From Streptomyces canus (GTDB lineage: Bacteria > Actinomycetota > Actinomycetes > Streptomycetales > Streptomycetaceae), in contig NZ_JAUSWW010000001.1 of the NCBI RefSeq assembly GCF_030815415.1, positions 1,426,001 to 1,490,000 of the forward strand: a DNA stretch of 64,000 nt. Reading direction: 5' to 3'. Below, in pieces: positions 1-8,673 of the stretch. Positions within the stretch are counted from its first letter, which is position 1; every line of letters begins with the position of its first letter. The position numbers and the translations under genes are program-made. Below the pieces are notes generated by a model. That model did no database searches. It was not told the origin of the DNA and saw only the letters and a list, made by a program, of their open reading frames with translations.

Positions 1-735
1 CGCCCCCAGGGCTGGCTCGCGCTCTCCGTGACCGTGGTCGTCATGGCCGCCGCGTCCGTGTGGGCGGTGACCGGATCGGTCGCCTCCACCGTGAGCGCGT
101 CCGCGATCCTCACCCACGGGCAGGGCAGTTACATCCTGCAAAGCCCTGTCGCGGGCCAGGTCACCGCGGTCCTCGCCAAGGAGGGCGAGCAGCTGCCGGC
201 CAACTCCCCCGTGCTGAAGGTCCGTACGTCCCAGGGCGACTCCGTCGTCCGCTCGGTCGCCGCGGGGCGGGTCACCGCGCTGGCCGCGACCATCGGGCAG
301 ATCATCCAGACAGGGGCGAACGTCGCCGCGGTGGAGAAGGTCGCGCACTCCAAGGACCCCCTCTACGCCACCGTGTACGTGCCCGCCGAGAACGCGGCCT
401 CCATCCCCGCGCACGCCGCCGTGGACCTGACCGTCTCCTCGGTGCCCACTCAGGAGTACGGCGTGCTGCGCGGCCATGTGAAGTCGGTGGACCGCTCCGC
501 GCAGTCGGCGCAGCAGATCTCCGCGTTCCTCGGGGACAGCCAGCTCGGCGAGCAGTTCACCAAGGACGGCAGGCCGGTGGCCGTCCTGGTGAAGCTGGAC
601 AAGGCCTCCGGCACCAAGAGCGGCTACAAGTGGTCCTCCAAGGACGGGCCGCCCTTCACCCTGACCTCCATGACCGTGGCCACGGGTTCGATCCGGCTGG
701 CCGACCAGCGCCCCGTCGATTGGCTGCTGCCGTGA
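1..735 (+). CDS. NHLP-type peptide export, HlyD-like secretion protein (5' truncated by window)
   Basis: Membrane-fusion-type component of an NHLP (nitrile-hydratase-leader peptide) bacteriocin exporter. The frame is open from base 1, so the true start is outside the window; the GTG at 28 is probably internal. A hydrophobic membrane segment (WLALSVTVVVMAAASVWAV) comes first, then two lipoyl/barrel-sandwich half-motifs (QSPVAGQVTAVLAKEGEQL and VAAGRVTALAATIGQII), as in HlyD-family proteins. Its TGA overlaps the GTG of the next gene (GTGA), so the three exporter genes are translationally coupled. The export role is inferred from family and neighbours; the cargo peptide gene must lie upstream. 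Confidence 0.85.
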   Translation, partial: RPQGWLALSVTVVVMAAASVWAVTGSVASTVSASAILTHGQGSYILQSPVAGQVTAVLAKEGEQLPANSPVLKVRTSQGDSVVRSVAAGRVTALAATIGQIIQTGANVAAVEKVAHSKDPLYATVYVPAENAASIPAHAAVDLTVSSVPTQEYGVLRGHVKSVDRSAQSAQQISAFLGDSQLGEQFTKDGRPVAVLVKLDKASGTKSGYKWSSKDGPPFTLTSMTVATGSIRLADQRPVDWLLP

Positions 736-2957
736 GCACCGCACAGGACACCCGCAGCAGACGCCGCGCCACCCCGCCGCCCAAACGGCCCATCCCCAAG
801 GGCAGGGCGAAGACCGTCCGCACGCCCACCGTCCTCCAGATGGAGGCCGTGGAGTGCGGTGCCGCCTCGCTGGCGATGGTGCTGGGCCACTTCGGCAAGC
901 ATGTCCCGCTGGAGGAGCTGCGCATCGCGTGCGGTGTCTCGCGCGACGGCTCCCGCGCGAGCAACCTCCTCAAGGCGGCCCGCAGTTACGGTCTGACCGC
1001 CAAGGGCATGCAGATGGACACGGCCGCCCTCGCCGAGGTGAGGACGCCGGCCGTGCTGTTCTGGGAGTTCAACCACTACGTCGTCTACGACGGCATGGGC
1101 CGCCGCTTCGGCCGCCGCGGGGTGTTCATCAACGACCCCGGCAAGGGCCGTCGGTTCGTGCCCATGGAGGACTTCGACTCCAGCTTCACCGGTGTCGTCC
1201 TGGTGATGGAGCCGGGCGACGACTTCACCAGGGGCGGGCGCAAACCGGGGGTGCTCGGCGCGATGCCGGCCCGGCTGCGCGGCACCGCGGGCACGATGCC
1301 CGCCGCGGTGCTGTCCAGCCTGCTCCTGGTGCTGGTCGGCGCGGCGGTGCCCGCGCTGAGCCGTACCTATATCGACATGTTCCTGATCGGGGGGCAGGCC
1401 TCCCTGCTCGGCGTGCTGTTCGCGTCGATGGGGACGTGTGTGCTGCTCACCCTCGTGCTCACCTGGCTGCAACAGGCGAACCTGCTGCGCGGCCGCATCA
1501 TCTCCTCCACGCTCTCCAGCGCCCGCTTCCTGCGCCATCTGCTGCGGCTGCCGGTGACGTTCTTCTCCCAGCGCAGCCCGGCCGACCTGGTGCAGCGCCT
1601 CCAGTCCAACGACGCCGTGTCCGAGACGCTGGCCCGCGATCTCGCGGCGGCGGGCGTGGACGCGGTGGTGGTCGTGCTCTACGCCCTGCTGCTCTACACC
1701 TACGATCCGCAGCTCACGTTCGTCGGCATCGGCGTCGCCCTGCTGAACATCGTCGCCATGCGGGTCGTCATCCGGCTGCGGGCCACCCGTACGGCGAAAC
1801 TCCGCGCGGACAGCGCCCGGCTCACCAACACCGCCTACACCGGCCTGCAGTTGATCGAGACGATGAAGGCGACCGGCGGCGAGGACGGCTACTTCCGCAA
1901 GTGGGCCGGGCAGCACGCCACCACGCTGGAGGAGCAGCAGCGGCTCGGCGTGCCGAGCGCCTGGCTGGGTGTGGTCGCCCCGACGCTGGCCTCGCTCAAC
2001 AGCGCGCTGATCCTGTGGATCGGCGGCATGCGCGCGGTGGAGGGCGGTATCTCGGTCGGTCTGCTGGTGGCGTTCCAGGCGCTGGTCACCCGCTTCACCG
2101 CCCCGATCACCCGGCTCAACGGAGTGGCCGGGCGCATCCAGGACTTCGCGGCGGACGTGGCCCGTCTGAAGGACGTGGAGAACTTCCAGGCGGACCCGCT
2201 CTACGGCCGCCAGGGCGCCGGCGACTCCACGCGCCGCCTGCACGGCCATGTCGAGCTGCAGAACATCACCTTCGGCTACAACCCGCTCGACAAACCCCTG
2301 CTGACCGGCTTCGACCTGACCGTCGGCCCGGGCCAGCAGGTCGCCCTCGTCGGCGGTTCGGGCAGCGGCAAGTCCACGGTCTCCCGGCTGATATCGGGCC
2401 TCTACACGGCCTGGGAGGGTGTCATCCGCATCGACGGACAGCGCCTGGAGGACATCCCGCGCGGGGCGCTCGCCTCCTCCGTCTCCTTCGTCGACCAGGA
2501 CGTCTTCCTCTTCGAGGGCTCGATCCGCGACAACGTGGCGCTGTGGGACCCGTCCATCCCGGACGAGGCGGTGGTGGACGCGCTGCGGGACGCGGCGCTG
2601 TACGACGTGGTGATGCGCCGCCCCGGCGGCATCCAGAGCCGGGTCGAGCAGGACGGGCGCAACTTCTCCGGCGGCCAGCGCCAACGCCTGGAGATCGCCA
2701 GGGCGTTGGTCCGCCGCCCCAGCATTCTGGTGCTGGACGAGGTGACGAGCGCGCTGGACGCGGAGACCGAACAGATCGTGATGGACAACCTCCGCAGGCG
2801 CGGCTGTGCGTGTGTGGTGATCGCCCACCGGCTCAGCACCGTGCGCGACAGCGACGAGATCGTCGTGCTCCAGCACGGCACGATCGTGGAACGCGGGCGG
2901 CACGAGGAGCTGGTGGCGCGCGGCGGTGCGTACGCGGCGCTGGTCAGGGAGCGATGA
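732..2957 (+). CDS. NHLP bacteriocin ABC transporter, C39 peptidase/permease/ATPase
   Basis: Cleaves the leader of a peptide natural product and exports the core across the membrane. The N-terminal C39 (double-glycine) peptidase shows the catalytic Cys42 in VLQMEAVECGAASLAMVLG, the His in NHYVVYDG and the Asp in INDPGKG, so it should be active. A six-helix ABC membrane domain follows, then the ATPase with Walker A GGSGSGKST, signature FSGGQRQR, Walker B ILVLDEVTSALD and H-loop IAHRLST. The start is the GTG at 732 that overlaps the upstream stop; the much longer open frame upstream of it is a shadow of the HlyD gene. About 741 residues, normal for the family. Confidence 0.93.
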   Translation: MSTAQDTRSRRRATPPPKRPIPKGRAKTVRTPTVLQMEAVECGAASLAMVLGHFGKHVPLEELRIACGVSRDGSRASNLLKAARSYGLTAKGMQMDTAALAEVRTPAVLFWEFNHYVVYDGMGRRFGRRGVFINDPGKGRRFVPMEDFDSSFTGVVLVMEPGDDFTRGGRKPGVLGAMPARLRGTAGTMPAAVLSSLLLVLVGAAVPALSRTYIDMFLIGGQASLLGVLFASMGTCVLLTLVLTWLQQANLLRGRIISSTLSSARFLRHLLRLPVTFFSQRSPADLVQRLQSNDAVSETLARDLAAAGVDAVVVVLYALLLYTYDPQLTFVGIGVALLNIVAMRVVIRLRATRTAKLRADSARLTNTAYTGLQLIETMKATGGEDGYFRKWAGQHATTLEEQQRLGVPSAWLGVVAPTLASLNSALILWIGGMRAVEGGISVGLLVAFQALVTRFTAPITRLNGVAGRIQDFAADVARLKDVENFQADPLYGRQGAGDSTRRLHGHVELQNITFGYNPLDKPLLTGFDLTVGPGQQVALVGGSGSGKSTVSRLISGLYTAWEGVIRIDGQRLEDIPRGALASSVSFVDQDVFLFEGSIRDNVALWDPSIPDEAVVDALRDAALYDVVMRRPGGIQSRVEQDGRNFSGGQRQRLEIARALVRRPSILVLDEVTSALDAETEQIVMDNLRRRGCACVVIAHRLSTVRDSDEIVVLQHGTIVERGRHEELVARGGAYAALVRER

Positions 2958-2958
2958 G

Positions 2959-5808
2959 ATGACGACCGCACACGAAGGGGACGTCGTCCTCACCGCGCTC
3001 GGCGCCATGGGCACCCCCATCGACTGCTCGGGGTTCAACCGCCTCGACCTCGAAGGCCCGCAGGTGCTGTGGCTGGTCGCGTCCGGAGCCGTGGACCTGT
3101 TCGCGGTGGACGTCGAACAGCAGGGCCACTGGCACCACTTGGGCCGCCTGGAGGCGGGCTCCCTGATCCTCGGCCCCGGCCCCGGTCCTCAGCACACCTT
3201 GGTCGCCCGCCCGCTCAGGGACTGCGTGGTCCACCGCATCGGACTGCGGGAGCTGTACCAGCCCGCGAACACCCAGACCTGGTCCTACGACGAGTACGGC
3301 AACCCCCAGTACGTACCGCCGACGACGAGCCCGCTGGAGTACGCCCTGGCCCTCGGCGTCGGCCGCAGCCTCTCGATCCTCTTCCAGGCGCCGATGGCCA
3401 ACGAGCGGGCCGCCGAAGATGGGGGTGCCCCCGTGCGAGCGTATTCGAGCATGGGTGACGACGACGTGTTCTGGATGCAGGTGCCGCCGGGCAGCGTGCA
3501 GTACGGATCGCTCTACGGCGCCGACGCGGCCGCCGATCTGCTGATGGATCCCGCCGTCTGGCAGAGCATGGTCGACCAGCAGTACCGGCTGCTGACCACG
3601 CTGGACCGCTGGATCGAGCAGCTGGAACGCACCCACGAGAACCGGACGGCCGAGGGCATCAAGGCCGGTGAGGCGGTCCGCGCCCAGGCCGACCGGACCC
3701 TGCTCGCGTCGATCGGCAAGTCCTCGGGCCGGCGCACGACGCCCGCCGACGCGGACGCCTCCTACGCGGCGTGCAGACTGGTCGCCCAGGCCGCCGGGAT
3801 CACGCTCGCCGACCCGGCGCAGAGCGGTACCGGCAGCGACCGTCTCGACCCGGTCGAACAGATCGCGCTCGCCTCCCGCATACGGGCCCGGGCCGTGCGT
3901 CTGGACGGCAGCTGGTGGCGGGACAACGTCGGCCCGCTGGTGGGCCATCGCGCGCTGTCCGGCGCGCCGGTCGCGCTGCTGTGGCGGCGCGGCGGCTATG
4001 TGGCGGTGCATCCGGCGACGGGCCGTGAGACGCCGGTCGAGAAGGCCAACGCGGAGGAGTTCGAGCCGCGGGCCGTCATGTTCTACCGGTCGCTGCCCGA
4101 GCGGCGGCTCACTCCGCTCAGACTGTTGCGGTTCAGCATGCAGGGCATGAGCGGGGACCTGACGAACCTCCTGCTCAGCGGGCTCGTCACGGTCGCGATC
4201 GGGGCGATCGTGCCGATCGCCACCGGCAAGATCCTGGGCGAGTTCGTACCGAAGGCGCAGACGAACCTGATCGTGCAGGTCTGTCTCGCGGTGATGATCA
4301 GCAGCTTCGTCGCGGCCGCGTTCATGCTGCTGCAGAACCTGACCATCCTGCGTCTGGAGGGCCGTATCGAGGCGACCCTCCAACCGGCGGTCTGGGACCG
4401 GCTGCTGCGACTGCCGACGAAGTTCTTCACCGAGCGGTCCACCGGTGAGCTGGCGAGCGCGGCGATGGGGATCAGCTCGATCCGCCGGCTGCTGGCGGGG
4501 GTGGGGCCGGTCGTCGCCCAGTCGGTGACCGTGGGTGCGATGAACCTGGGGCTGCTGTTCTGGTACAGCGCCTCGATGGCGATGGCGGCGATCGGCATGC
4601 TCGTGGTGATCGCCGGGGTGTTCCTGGGGCTCGGGCTGTGGCAGGTGCGCTGGCAGCGACGCCTGGTGGTGCTCGGCAACAAGCTGAACAACCAGGCCTT
4701 CCAGACCCTGCGCGGTCTGCCCAAGCTGCGGGTCGCGGCCGCCGAGAACTACGCGTACGCGGCCTGGGCCTCGCAGTTCGCGCGCAGCCGGGAGCTCCAG
4801 CAGAAGGTGGGGCGGATCAAGAACCTCACCACGGTGATGGGCGCCGTCTATCTGCCCGTCTGCACCCTGCTGATGTTCATGCTGCTCGCCGGACCGGCGC
4901 GCGGCTCGATGTCGGCGGCGGCGTTCCTCACCTTCAACACCTCGGTGACGATGGTGCTGACCTCCGTCACCCAGCTGACCGGCTCCTTCGTCTCGGCGGT
5001 GGGCGCGCTGCCGCTGTTCGAGGAGATCAAGCCGGTCCTCGACGCCGCCCCCGAGGTGCGCACGGCCACCACCCGGCCGGGTCCGCTGTCCGGCGGGATC
5101 GAGGCGCGCAGGCTGTCCTTCCGCTACTCCGACGACGGCCCGCTCGTGCTGGACGACGTGTCGTTCGAGGTGCGCCCCGGCGAGTTCGTGGCGGTCGTCG
5201 GCCCCAGCGGCTGCGGCAAGTCGACGCTGCTCCGGCTGCTGATCGGCTTCGATCCGCCGGTCTCGGGCAGTGTGCTGTACGACGGTCAGGACCTGGCGGC
5301 GCTCGATCAGTCGGCGGTGCGCCGGCAGTGCGGGGTGGTGCTTCAGCACGCCCAGCCGTTCAACGGCTCGATCATGGACGTCATCTGCGGGACCGAGCCG
5401 TTCACGCCGGAGGAAGTCATGGTGGCGGCCGAGATGGCGGGGCTCGCGGAGGACATCAAGCGGATGCCGATGGGGCTCCACACGATCGTCTCCGGCAGCG
5501 GTGCGGTCTCCGGCGGCCAGCGCCAACGGCTCATGATCGCGCAGGCGTTGATCCGCCGGCCGCGCATCCTGTTCTTCGACGAGGCGACCAGCGCCCTCGA
5601 CAACGAGACACAGCGCAGGGTGATCGAGTCCACCAAGGCCCTCAACGCCACCCGGATCGTCATCGCGCACCGCCTCTCGACGGTGCTGGACGCCGACCGT
5701 GTGATCGTGATGGAGGACGGGAAGGTCGCCCAGCAGGGGCCGCCCGCGCAGTTGCTCGCGGACACGGGCGGGCGACTGCACGAGCTGGTGCGCCGGCAGC
5801 TGGCGTGA
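2959..5808 (+). CDS. NHLP bacteriocin ABC transporter, permease/ATP-binding protein
   Basis: Second ABC half-transporter of the NHLP export system, expected to pair with the C39-containing subunit. About 949 residues: an N-terminal half of roughly 380 residues without a peptidase (family members carry a cyclic-nucleotide-binding-like beta domain here), then membrane helices from about residue 410, then an ATPase with GPSGCGKST, VSGGQRQRL, ILFFDEATSALD and IAHRLST. ATG 2959 lies one base after the upstream stop and follows GGGAG. Around residues 154-167 an in-frame stretch (EDGGAPVRAYSSMG) looks like an inserted Streptomyces intragenic repeat. This is the last gene of the export operon; the next gene is convergent. 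Confidence 0.92.
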   Translation: MTTAHEGDVVLTALGAMGTPIDCSGFNRLDLEGPQVLWLVASGAVDLFAVDVEQQGHWHHLGRLEAGSLILGPGPGPQHTLVARPLRDCVVHRIGLRELYQPANTQTWSYDEYGNPQYVPPTTSPLEYALALGVGRSLSILFQAPMANERAAEDGGAPVRAYSSMGDDDVFWMQVPPGSVQYGSLYGADAAADLLMDPAVWQSMVDQQYRLLTTLDRWIEQLERTHENRTAEGIKAGEAVRAQADRTLLASIGKSSGRRTTPADADASYAACRLVAQAAGITLADPAQSGTGSDRLDPVEQIALASRIRARAVRLDGSWWRDNVGPLVGHRALSGAPVALLWRRGGYVAVHPATGRETPVEKANAEEFEPRAVMFYRSLPERRLTPLRLLRFSMQGMSGDLTNLLLSGLVTVAIGAIVPIATGKILGEFVPKAQTNLIVQVCLAVMISSFVAAAFMLLQNLTILRLEGRIEATLQPAVWDRLLRLPTKFFTERSTGELASAAMGISSIRRLLAGVGPVVAQSVTVGAMNLGLLFWYSASMAMAAIGMLVVIAGVFLGLGLWQVRWQRRLVVLGNKLNNQAFQTLRGLPKLRVAAAENYAYAAWASQFARSRELQQKVGRIKNLTTVMGAVYLPVCTLLMFMLLAGPARGSMSAAAFLTFNTSVTMVLTSVTQLTGSFVSAVGALPLFEEIKPVLDAAPEVRTATTRPGPLSGGIEARRLSFRYSDDGPLVLDDVSFEVRPGEFVAVVGPSGCGKSTLLRLLIGFDPPVSGSVLYDGQDLAALDQSAVRRQCGVVLQHAQPFNGSIMDVICGTEPFTPEEVMVAAEMAGLAEDIKRMPMGLHTIVSGSGAVSGGQRQRLMIAQALIRRPRILFFDEATSALDNETQRRVIESTKALNATRIVIAHRLSTVLDADRVIVMEDGKVAQQGPPAQLLADTGGRLHELVRRQLA
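3415..3462 (+). repeat. Possible intragenic REP-like insert in ABC transporter gene
   Basis: The stretch carrying GGGGGTGCCCCC and then GTGCGAGCGTATTCGAGCATGGG resembles a short GC-palindromic repeat that I remember from many Streptomyces genes and intergenic regions. Here it stays in frame and encodes EDGGAPVRAYSSMGDD between two otherwise ordinary segments. No second copy was noticed in this window, so the repeat identity rests on memory. Confidence 0.35.
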
Positions 5809-5812
5809 GGGG

Positions 5813-6325
5813 TCAGTCCAGGCCCGGGACGGGGGCGCCGGAGGGGACACCGGCGGCCACATAGCCGTCGTAGAACTCCTTCCAGGGGGCCTGACCCCTG
5901 GTGGGCGACCCGTTGGCGTATGTCTCCAGGGCGGCCAGGCAGACCTCCCACCCGGCGCCGTTGCGGGCCGCGGTGTTCGCCTCGCTCAGCACGTTGGTGA
6001 GCGTGAAGCGGGTGCGCTCGCCGTCCAACGCCTCCAGGTCGAAGTGGAGTTCGTCGCCGCCCCACTCGAAGGACAGGTGCCGGGGCGCGTCGACGGCCAG
6101 GACCCGGCCCTTGGAGTCCGCCATGTTCGGGTCGCCGCTGAAGGTGATCTCCCCGCCGGGGCGCGGGTCGATCTCGGCGCGGGACGGGAACCAGTGGGCG
6201 AGTTCGTCGGCGTCGGTCACGAACTGCCAGACGCGCTCGACGGGGTGGTCGTATGTGCGGCTGAAGCGGACGGCCGGGCGACCGTCGTCCAGGGTCAGAT
6301 AGGTGCCGGTGAGGTCTGCGGACAT
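5813..6325 (-). CDS. SRPBCC / AHSA1-family protein
   Basis: A 170-residue START/SRPBCC-fold protein of the AHSA1 (activator of Hsp90 ATPase-like) type, a hydrophobic-ligand-binding helix-grip fold often found with ArsR regulators. Family marks are SRTYDHPVERVWQFVTDADELAHWF near the N-terminus, PGGEITF, and the WKEFYDGYVAAG C-terminal helix. It starts six bases after the stop of the upstream ArsR gene, so the two are one operon and ArsR probably represses both. The ligand is not predictable. Confidence 0.9.
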   Translation of the reverse strand: MSADLTGTYLTLDDGRPAVRFSRTYDHPVERVWQFVTDADELAHWFPSRAEIDPRPGGEITFSGDPNMADSKGRVLAVDAPRHLSFEWGGDELHFDLEALDGERTRFTLTNVLSEANTAARNGAGWEVCLAALETYANGSPTRGQAPWKEFYDGYVAAGVPSGAPVPGLD

Positions 6326-6331
6326 GGGGGA

Positions 6332-6676
6332 TCAGTCCTTCGGAGAGGGTTCCTCGGGGTCGTCCGGCGCGGTCTCGTCGAGGCGGCGGCCCAGGGTGTC
6401 CAGGCTGGTGTTCCACAGCCTGCGGTAGGGGGCCAGCCAGGCGTCGAGTGCGGCGATCGGGGCCGGGTCGAGGGCGTAGACACGGCGTTGCGCGTCCTGG
6501 CGGACCCGGACCAGGCCCGCTTGCCTGAGCACCTTCAGATGCTTCGAGGTGCTCGGCTGGCTCAGACCGCATTCCTCCACGATCTCCCCGACGGGCCGCG
6601 GCCGCTCCAGGAGCAGCGCGACGATGGTCCGCCGGTGGGGGTCGGCGAGGGCGGCCCAGAGCGCGGCGTCGGACAT
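6332..6676 (-). CDS. ArsR-family winged-helix transcriptional regulator
   Basis: A 114-residue ArsR/SmtB-type repressor. The recognition region GEIVEECGLSQPSTSKHLKVLRQAGLVRVRQDAQRRVYAL is the usual HTH plus beta-wing. No cysteine-rich metal site of the classic CxCxxC type is visible in the recognition helix, so it belongs with the non-metal ArsR proteins that control SRPBCC genes. First gene of a two-gene operon with the AHSA1 protein; presumably autoregulated. Confidence 0.92.
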   Translation of the reverse strand: MSDAALWAALADPHRRTIVALLLERPRPVGEIVEECGLSQPSTSKHLKVLRQAGLVRVRQDAQRRVYALDPAPIAALDAWLAPYRRLWNTSLDTLGRRLDETAPDDPEEPSPKD

Positions 6677-6697
6677 GGCTCCAATATGCCTCTGCGG

Positions 6698-6982
6698 TTA
6701 TATGCCAGTCAAGGCATACTGGGCTCGGGTGACCGGTCGTCCGTACACACCCAGATGGCCAGTGCCCGCGGCGTTCCGTCGCGAACCGGCGGCCCGCAGG
6801 GAGTCGGGGTGCAGTGCGGCGAGAGTCAGCCCGATGATCGCGCCCCCGCTGCTTCCGAACACCAGCGCCTGCCCGCCGGCCAGGCCGTCGATCAGGGCGC
6901 GGGCGCCGGACGCCTGCCGCGCGAGATCCATCGGCACGCCGGGGCGACCGTCGACCTCGAATGTGGCGCTGATCACAATCAA
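6698..6982 (-). pseudogene. Remnant of an alpha/beta hydrolase
   Basis: The 94-residue frame has an alpha/beta-hydrolase core fragment: LARQASGARALIDGLAGGQALVFGSSGGAIIGLTLAALHPD, where GSSGG fits the GxSxG nucleophile elbow. The usual N-terminal strands and the Asp/His half with the rest of the catalytic triad are absent, and the C-terminal thirty residues have no family character. A full member is about 270-290 residues. It is probably a decayed gene fragment between ArsR and the MFS promoter; a very short functional protein is unlikely. Confidence 0.6.
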
Positions 6983-6995
6983 CCGCCCCCCTCAT

Positions 6996-7069
6996 CGAAA
7001 CTTTGCCGTTTCGCTAAAAGTGCTCTAGCCTCAAGGTGTACGAAACAGTTTCGTTTACGACCTCGTAAA
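6996..7069 (+). promoter_or_regulatory. Promoter with three inverted repeats upstream of MFS gene
   Basis: Three adjacent palindromes precede the DHA2 transporter gene: CGAAAC-N6-GTTTCG (6996-7013), ACGAAACAGTTTCGT (7040-7054, one central base) and TTTACGA-CC-TCGTAAA (7054-7069). A possible promoter is TTGCCG (7003-7008) and TAGCCT (7026-7031) with a 17-bp spacer, so the first repeat would cover the -35 box and the others the start of transcription. The symmetry suits a TetR/MarR-type repressor, but no such gene adjoins. Confidence 0.65.
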
Positions 7070-7100
7070 GTCCGAACGACTTCCCTGGAGTGGTTCCGCC

Positions 7101-8603
7101 ATGTCCCAGAAGACCCTGACCGAGAACGCCGCGGCAGGCGGTCTCGACGCGTCGCCCGAGGCCTCCTCCAAGCGGTGGTGGATCCTCGCGGTCGTCGCCC
7201 TCGCGCAGCTGATGGTGGTCCTCGACGCGACCATCGTGAACATCGCCCTTCCCTCGGCCCAGGCCGACCTCGGATTCTCCGACGGCAACCGGCAGTGGAT
7301 CGTCACCGCGTACGCGCTCGCCTTCGCCTCCCTCCTGCTGCTCGGCGGCCGAATCGCCGACCTCTTCGGCCGCAAGCCGGCCTTCCTGATCGGTGTCGTC
7401 GGTTTCGCCGCGGTCTCCGCGCTCGGCGGTGCCGCCACCAACTTCGAGATGCTGGTCACCGCCCGTGCCCTCCAGGGCGCCTTCGGCGCACTGCTCGCGC
7501 CCGCCGCGCTCTCGCTCCTGAACACGACGTTCACCGACGCCAAGGAGCGCGCCAAGGCGTTCAGCGTCTACGGCGCCATCGCCGGCGCGGGTGGCGCGGT
7601 GGGTCTGCTGCTCGGCGGCATCCTGACCGACGCCCTCGACTGGCGCTGGACCCTCTACGTCAACGTCGTCATCGCCGTGGTCGCCTTCGTCGGCGGCTGG
7701 TTCCTGCTCAGCAACCACCGTGACGCCGCCAACTCCAAGCTGGACGTGCCCGGCACGATCCTCGTCGCCGCCGGTCTGTTCGCCGTGGTCTACGGCTTCT
7801 CCAACGCCGAGACGCACGACTGGAGCTCGCCCGAGACCTGGGGCTTCCTGATCGCCGGCGGTGTGCTGCTGGCTGCCTTCACCTGGTGGCAGACCAAGGC
7901 CGCGCACCCGCTGCTGCCGCTGCGCATCCTGCTCGACCGCAACCGCGCGGCCTCCTTCTTCGCGGTGCTGATCTCCGGCGCGGGCATGTTCGGCGTCTTC
8001 CTCTTCCTCACCTACTACCTCCAGCTCAACCTGGGATTCAGCCCGACCAAGACCGGTGTGGCGTTCCTGCCCATGGTCGCCGCGCTGATGGTGATGGCTC
8101 AGCTCGGCACGACCGTGCTGGTGCCGCGGATCGGCCCGAAGACCGTCGTCCCGCTGGGCTTCGCGATCTCCGTGGTCGGCATGGCCTGGCTGACCGGGAT
8201 CGGCAACGACACCGCCTACCTCACCGCCGTGCTGCCCCAGCTGATCATCATCGGCGCCGGTCTCGGCCTGGTCATGCCGGCGGCGATGCAGCTGGCCACC
8301 GGCGGAGTGGCGGCCGAGGACGCGGGCGTCGCCTCCGCCACGGTCAACGCCATGCAGCAGGTGGGCGGTTCGATCGGTACGGCGCTGCTGAACACGCTGG
8401 CCGCGAGCGCCGCGACCGACTACCTGGCCGGCAAGGACGCGAGCAGCAAGCTGGTCCAGGCGCAGGCGACGATCGAGAGCTACACCACCGCCTTCTGGTG
8501 GTCGGCGGGCTTCTTCGCCGCCGGTGCGCTGATCGCCTTCCTGCTCTACCGGCGCGGGGTTCCGGAGCAGGACGCGGACGCCGCACCCGTCGTCCACATG
8601 TGA
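7101..8603 (+). CDS. MFS transporter, DHA2 (EmrB/QacA-like) drug exporter
   Basis: A 500-residue proton-driven multidrug exporter of the 14-helix DHA2 family. Motif A-like sequence is seen as LLLGGRIADLFGRKPAFLIG, and the N-terminus has LDATIVNIALPSAQADLGFSDGNRQWIVTAYALAFASLLL, the classic first-helix pattern with the conserved Asp and the antiporter region. The substrate cannot be told. It is a single-gene unit between a palindrome-rich promoter and a strong terminator, the arrangement of a drug-inducible efflux gene. The ATG at 7101 follows a weak GGAG. Confidence 0.94.
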   Translation: MSQKTLTENAAAGGLDASPEASSKRWWILAVVALAQLMVVLDATIVNIALPSAQADLGFSDGNRQWIVTAYALAFASLLLLGGRIADLFGRKPAFLIGVVGFAAVSALGGAATNFEMLVTARALQGAFGALLAPAALSLLNTTFTDAKERAKAFSVYGAIAGAGGAVGLLLGGILTDALDWRWTLYVNVVIAVVAFVGGWFLLSNHRDAANSKLDVPGTILVAAGLFAVVYGFSNAETHDWSSPETWGFLIAGGVLLAAFTWWQTKAAHPLLPLRILLDRNRAASFFAVLISGAGMFGVFLFLTYYLQLNLGFSPTKTGVAFLPMVAALMVMAQLGTTVLVPRIGPKTVVPLGFAISVVGMAWLTGIGNDTAYLTAVLPQLIIIGAGLGLVMPAAMQLATGGVAAEDAGVASATVNAMQQVGGSIGTALLNTLAASAATDYLAGKDASSKLVQAQATIESYTTAFWWSAGFFAAGALIAFLLYRRGVPEQDADAAPVVHM

Positions 8604-8617
8604 CCGCCACCTGAACC

Positions 8618-8653
8618 GAGGGGCCGCCGTCTGCAGGGAGACGGCGGCCCCTC
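8618..8653 (+). terminator. Strong hairpin terminator after MFS gene
   Basis: A perfect 15-bp stem, GAGGGGCCGCCGTCT (8618-8632) with its complement at 8639-8653 and a 6-base loop, starts 15 bases after the transporter stop. No long U-tract follows, as is usual for actinomycete hairpin terminators. Confidence 0.8.
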
Positions 8654-8673
8654 CTCGCTGTCATGGTGGCGGC

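Noticed and set aside
624..5862. Very long minus-strand open frames (804 and 972 codons) across the exporter genes
   Set aside because: They are shadows of the plus-strand ABC genes: low-complexity His/Arg/Gly/Ala composition and no motifs, typical of antisense frames in high-GC DNA.
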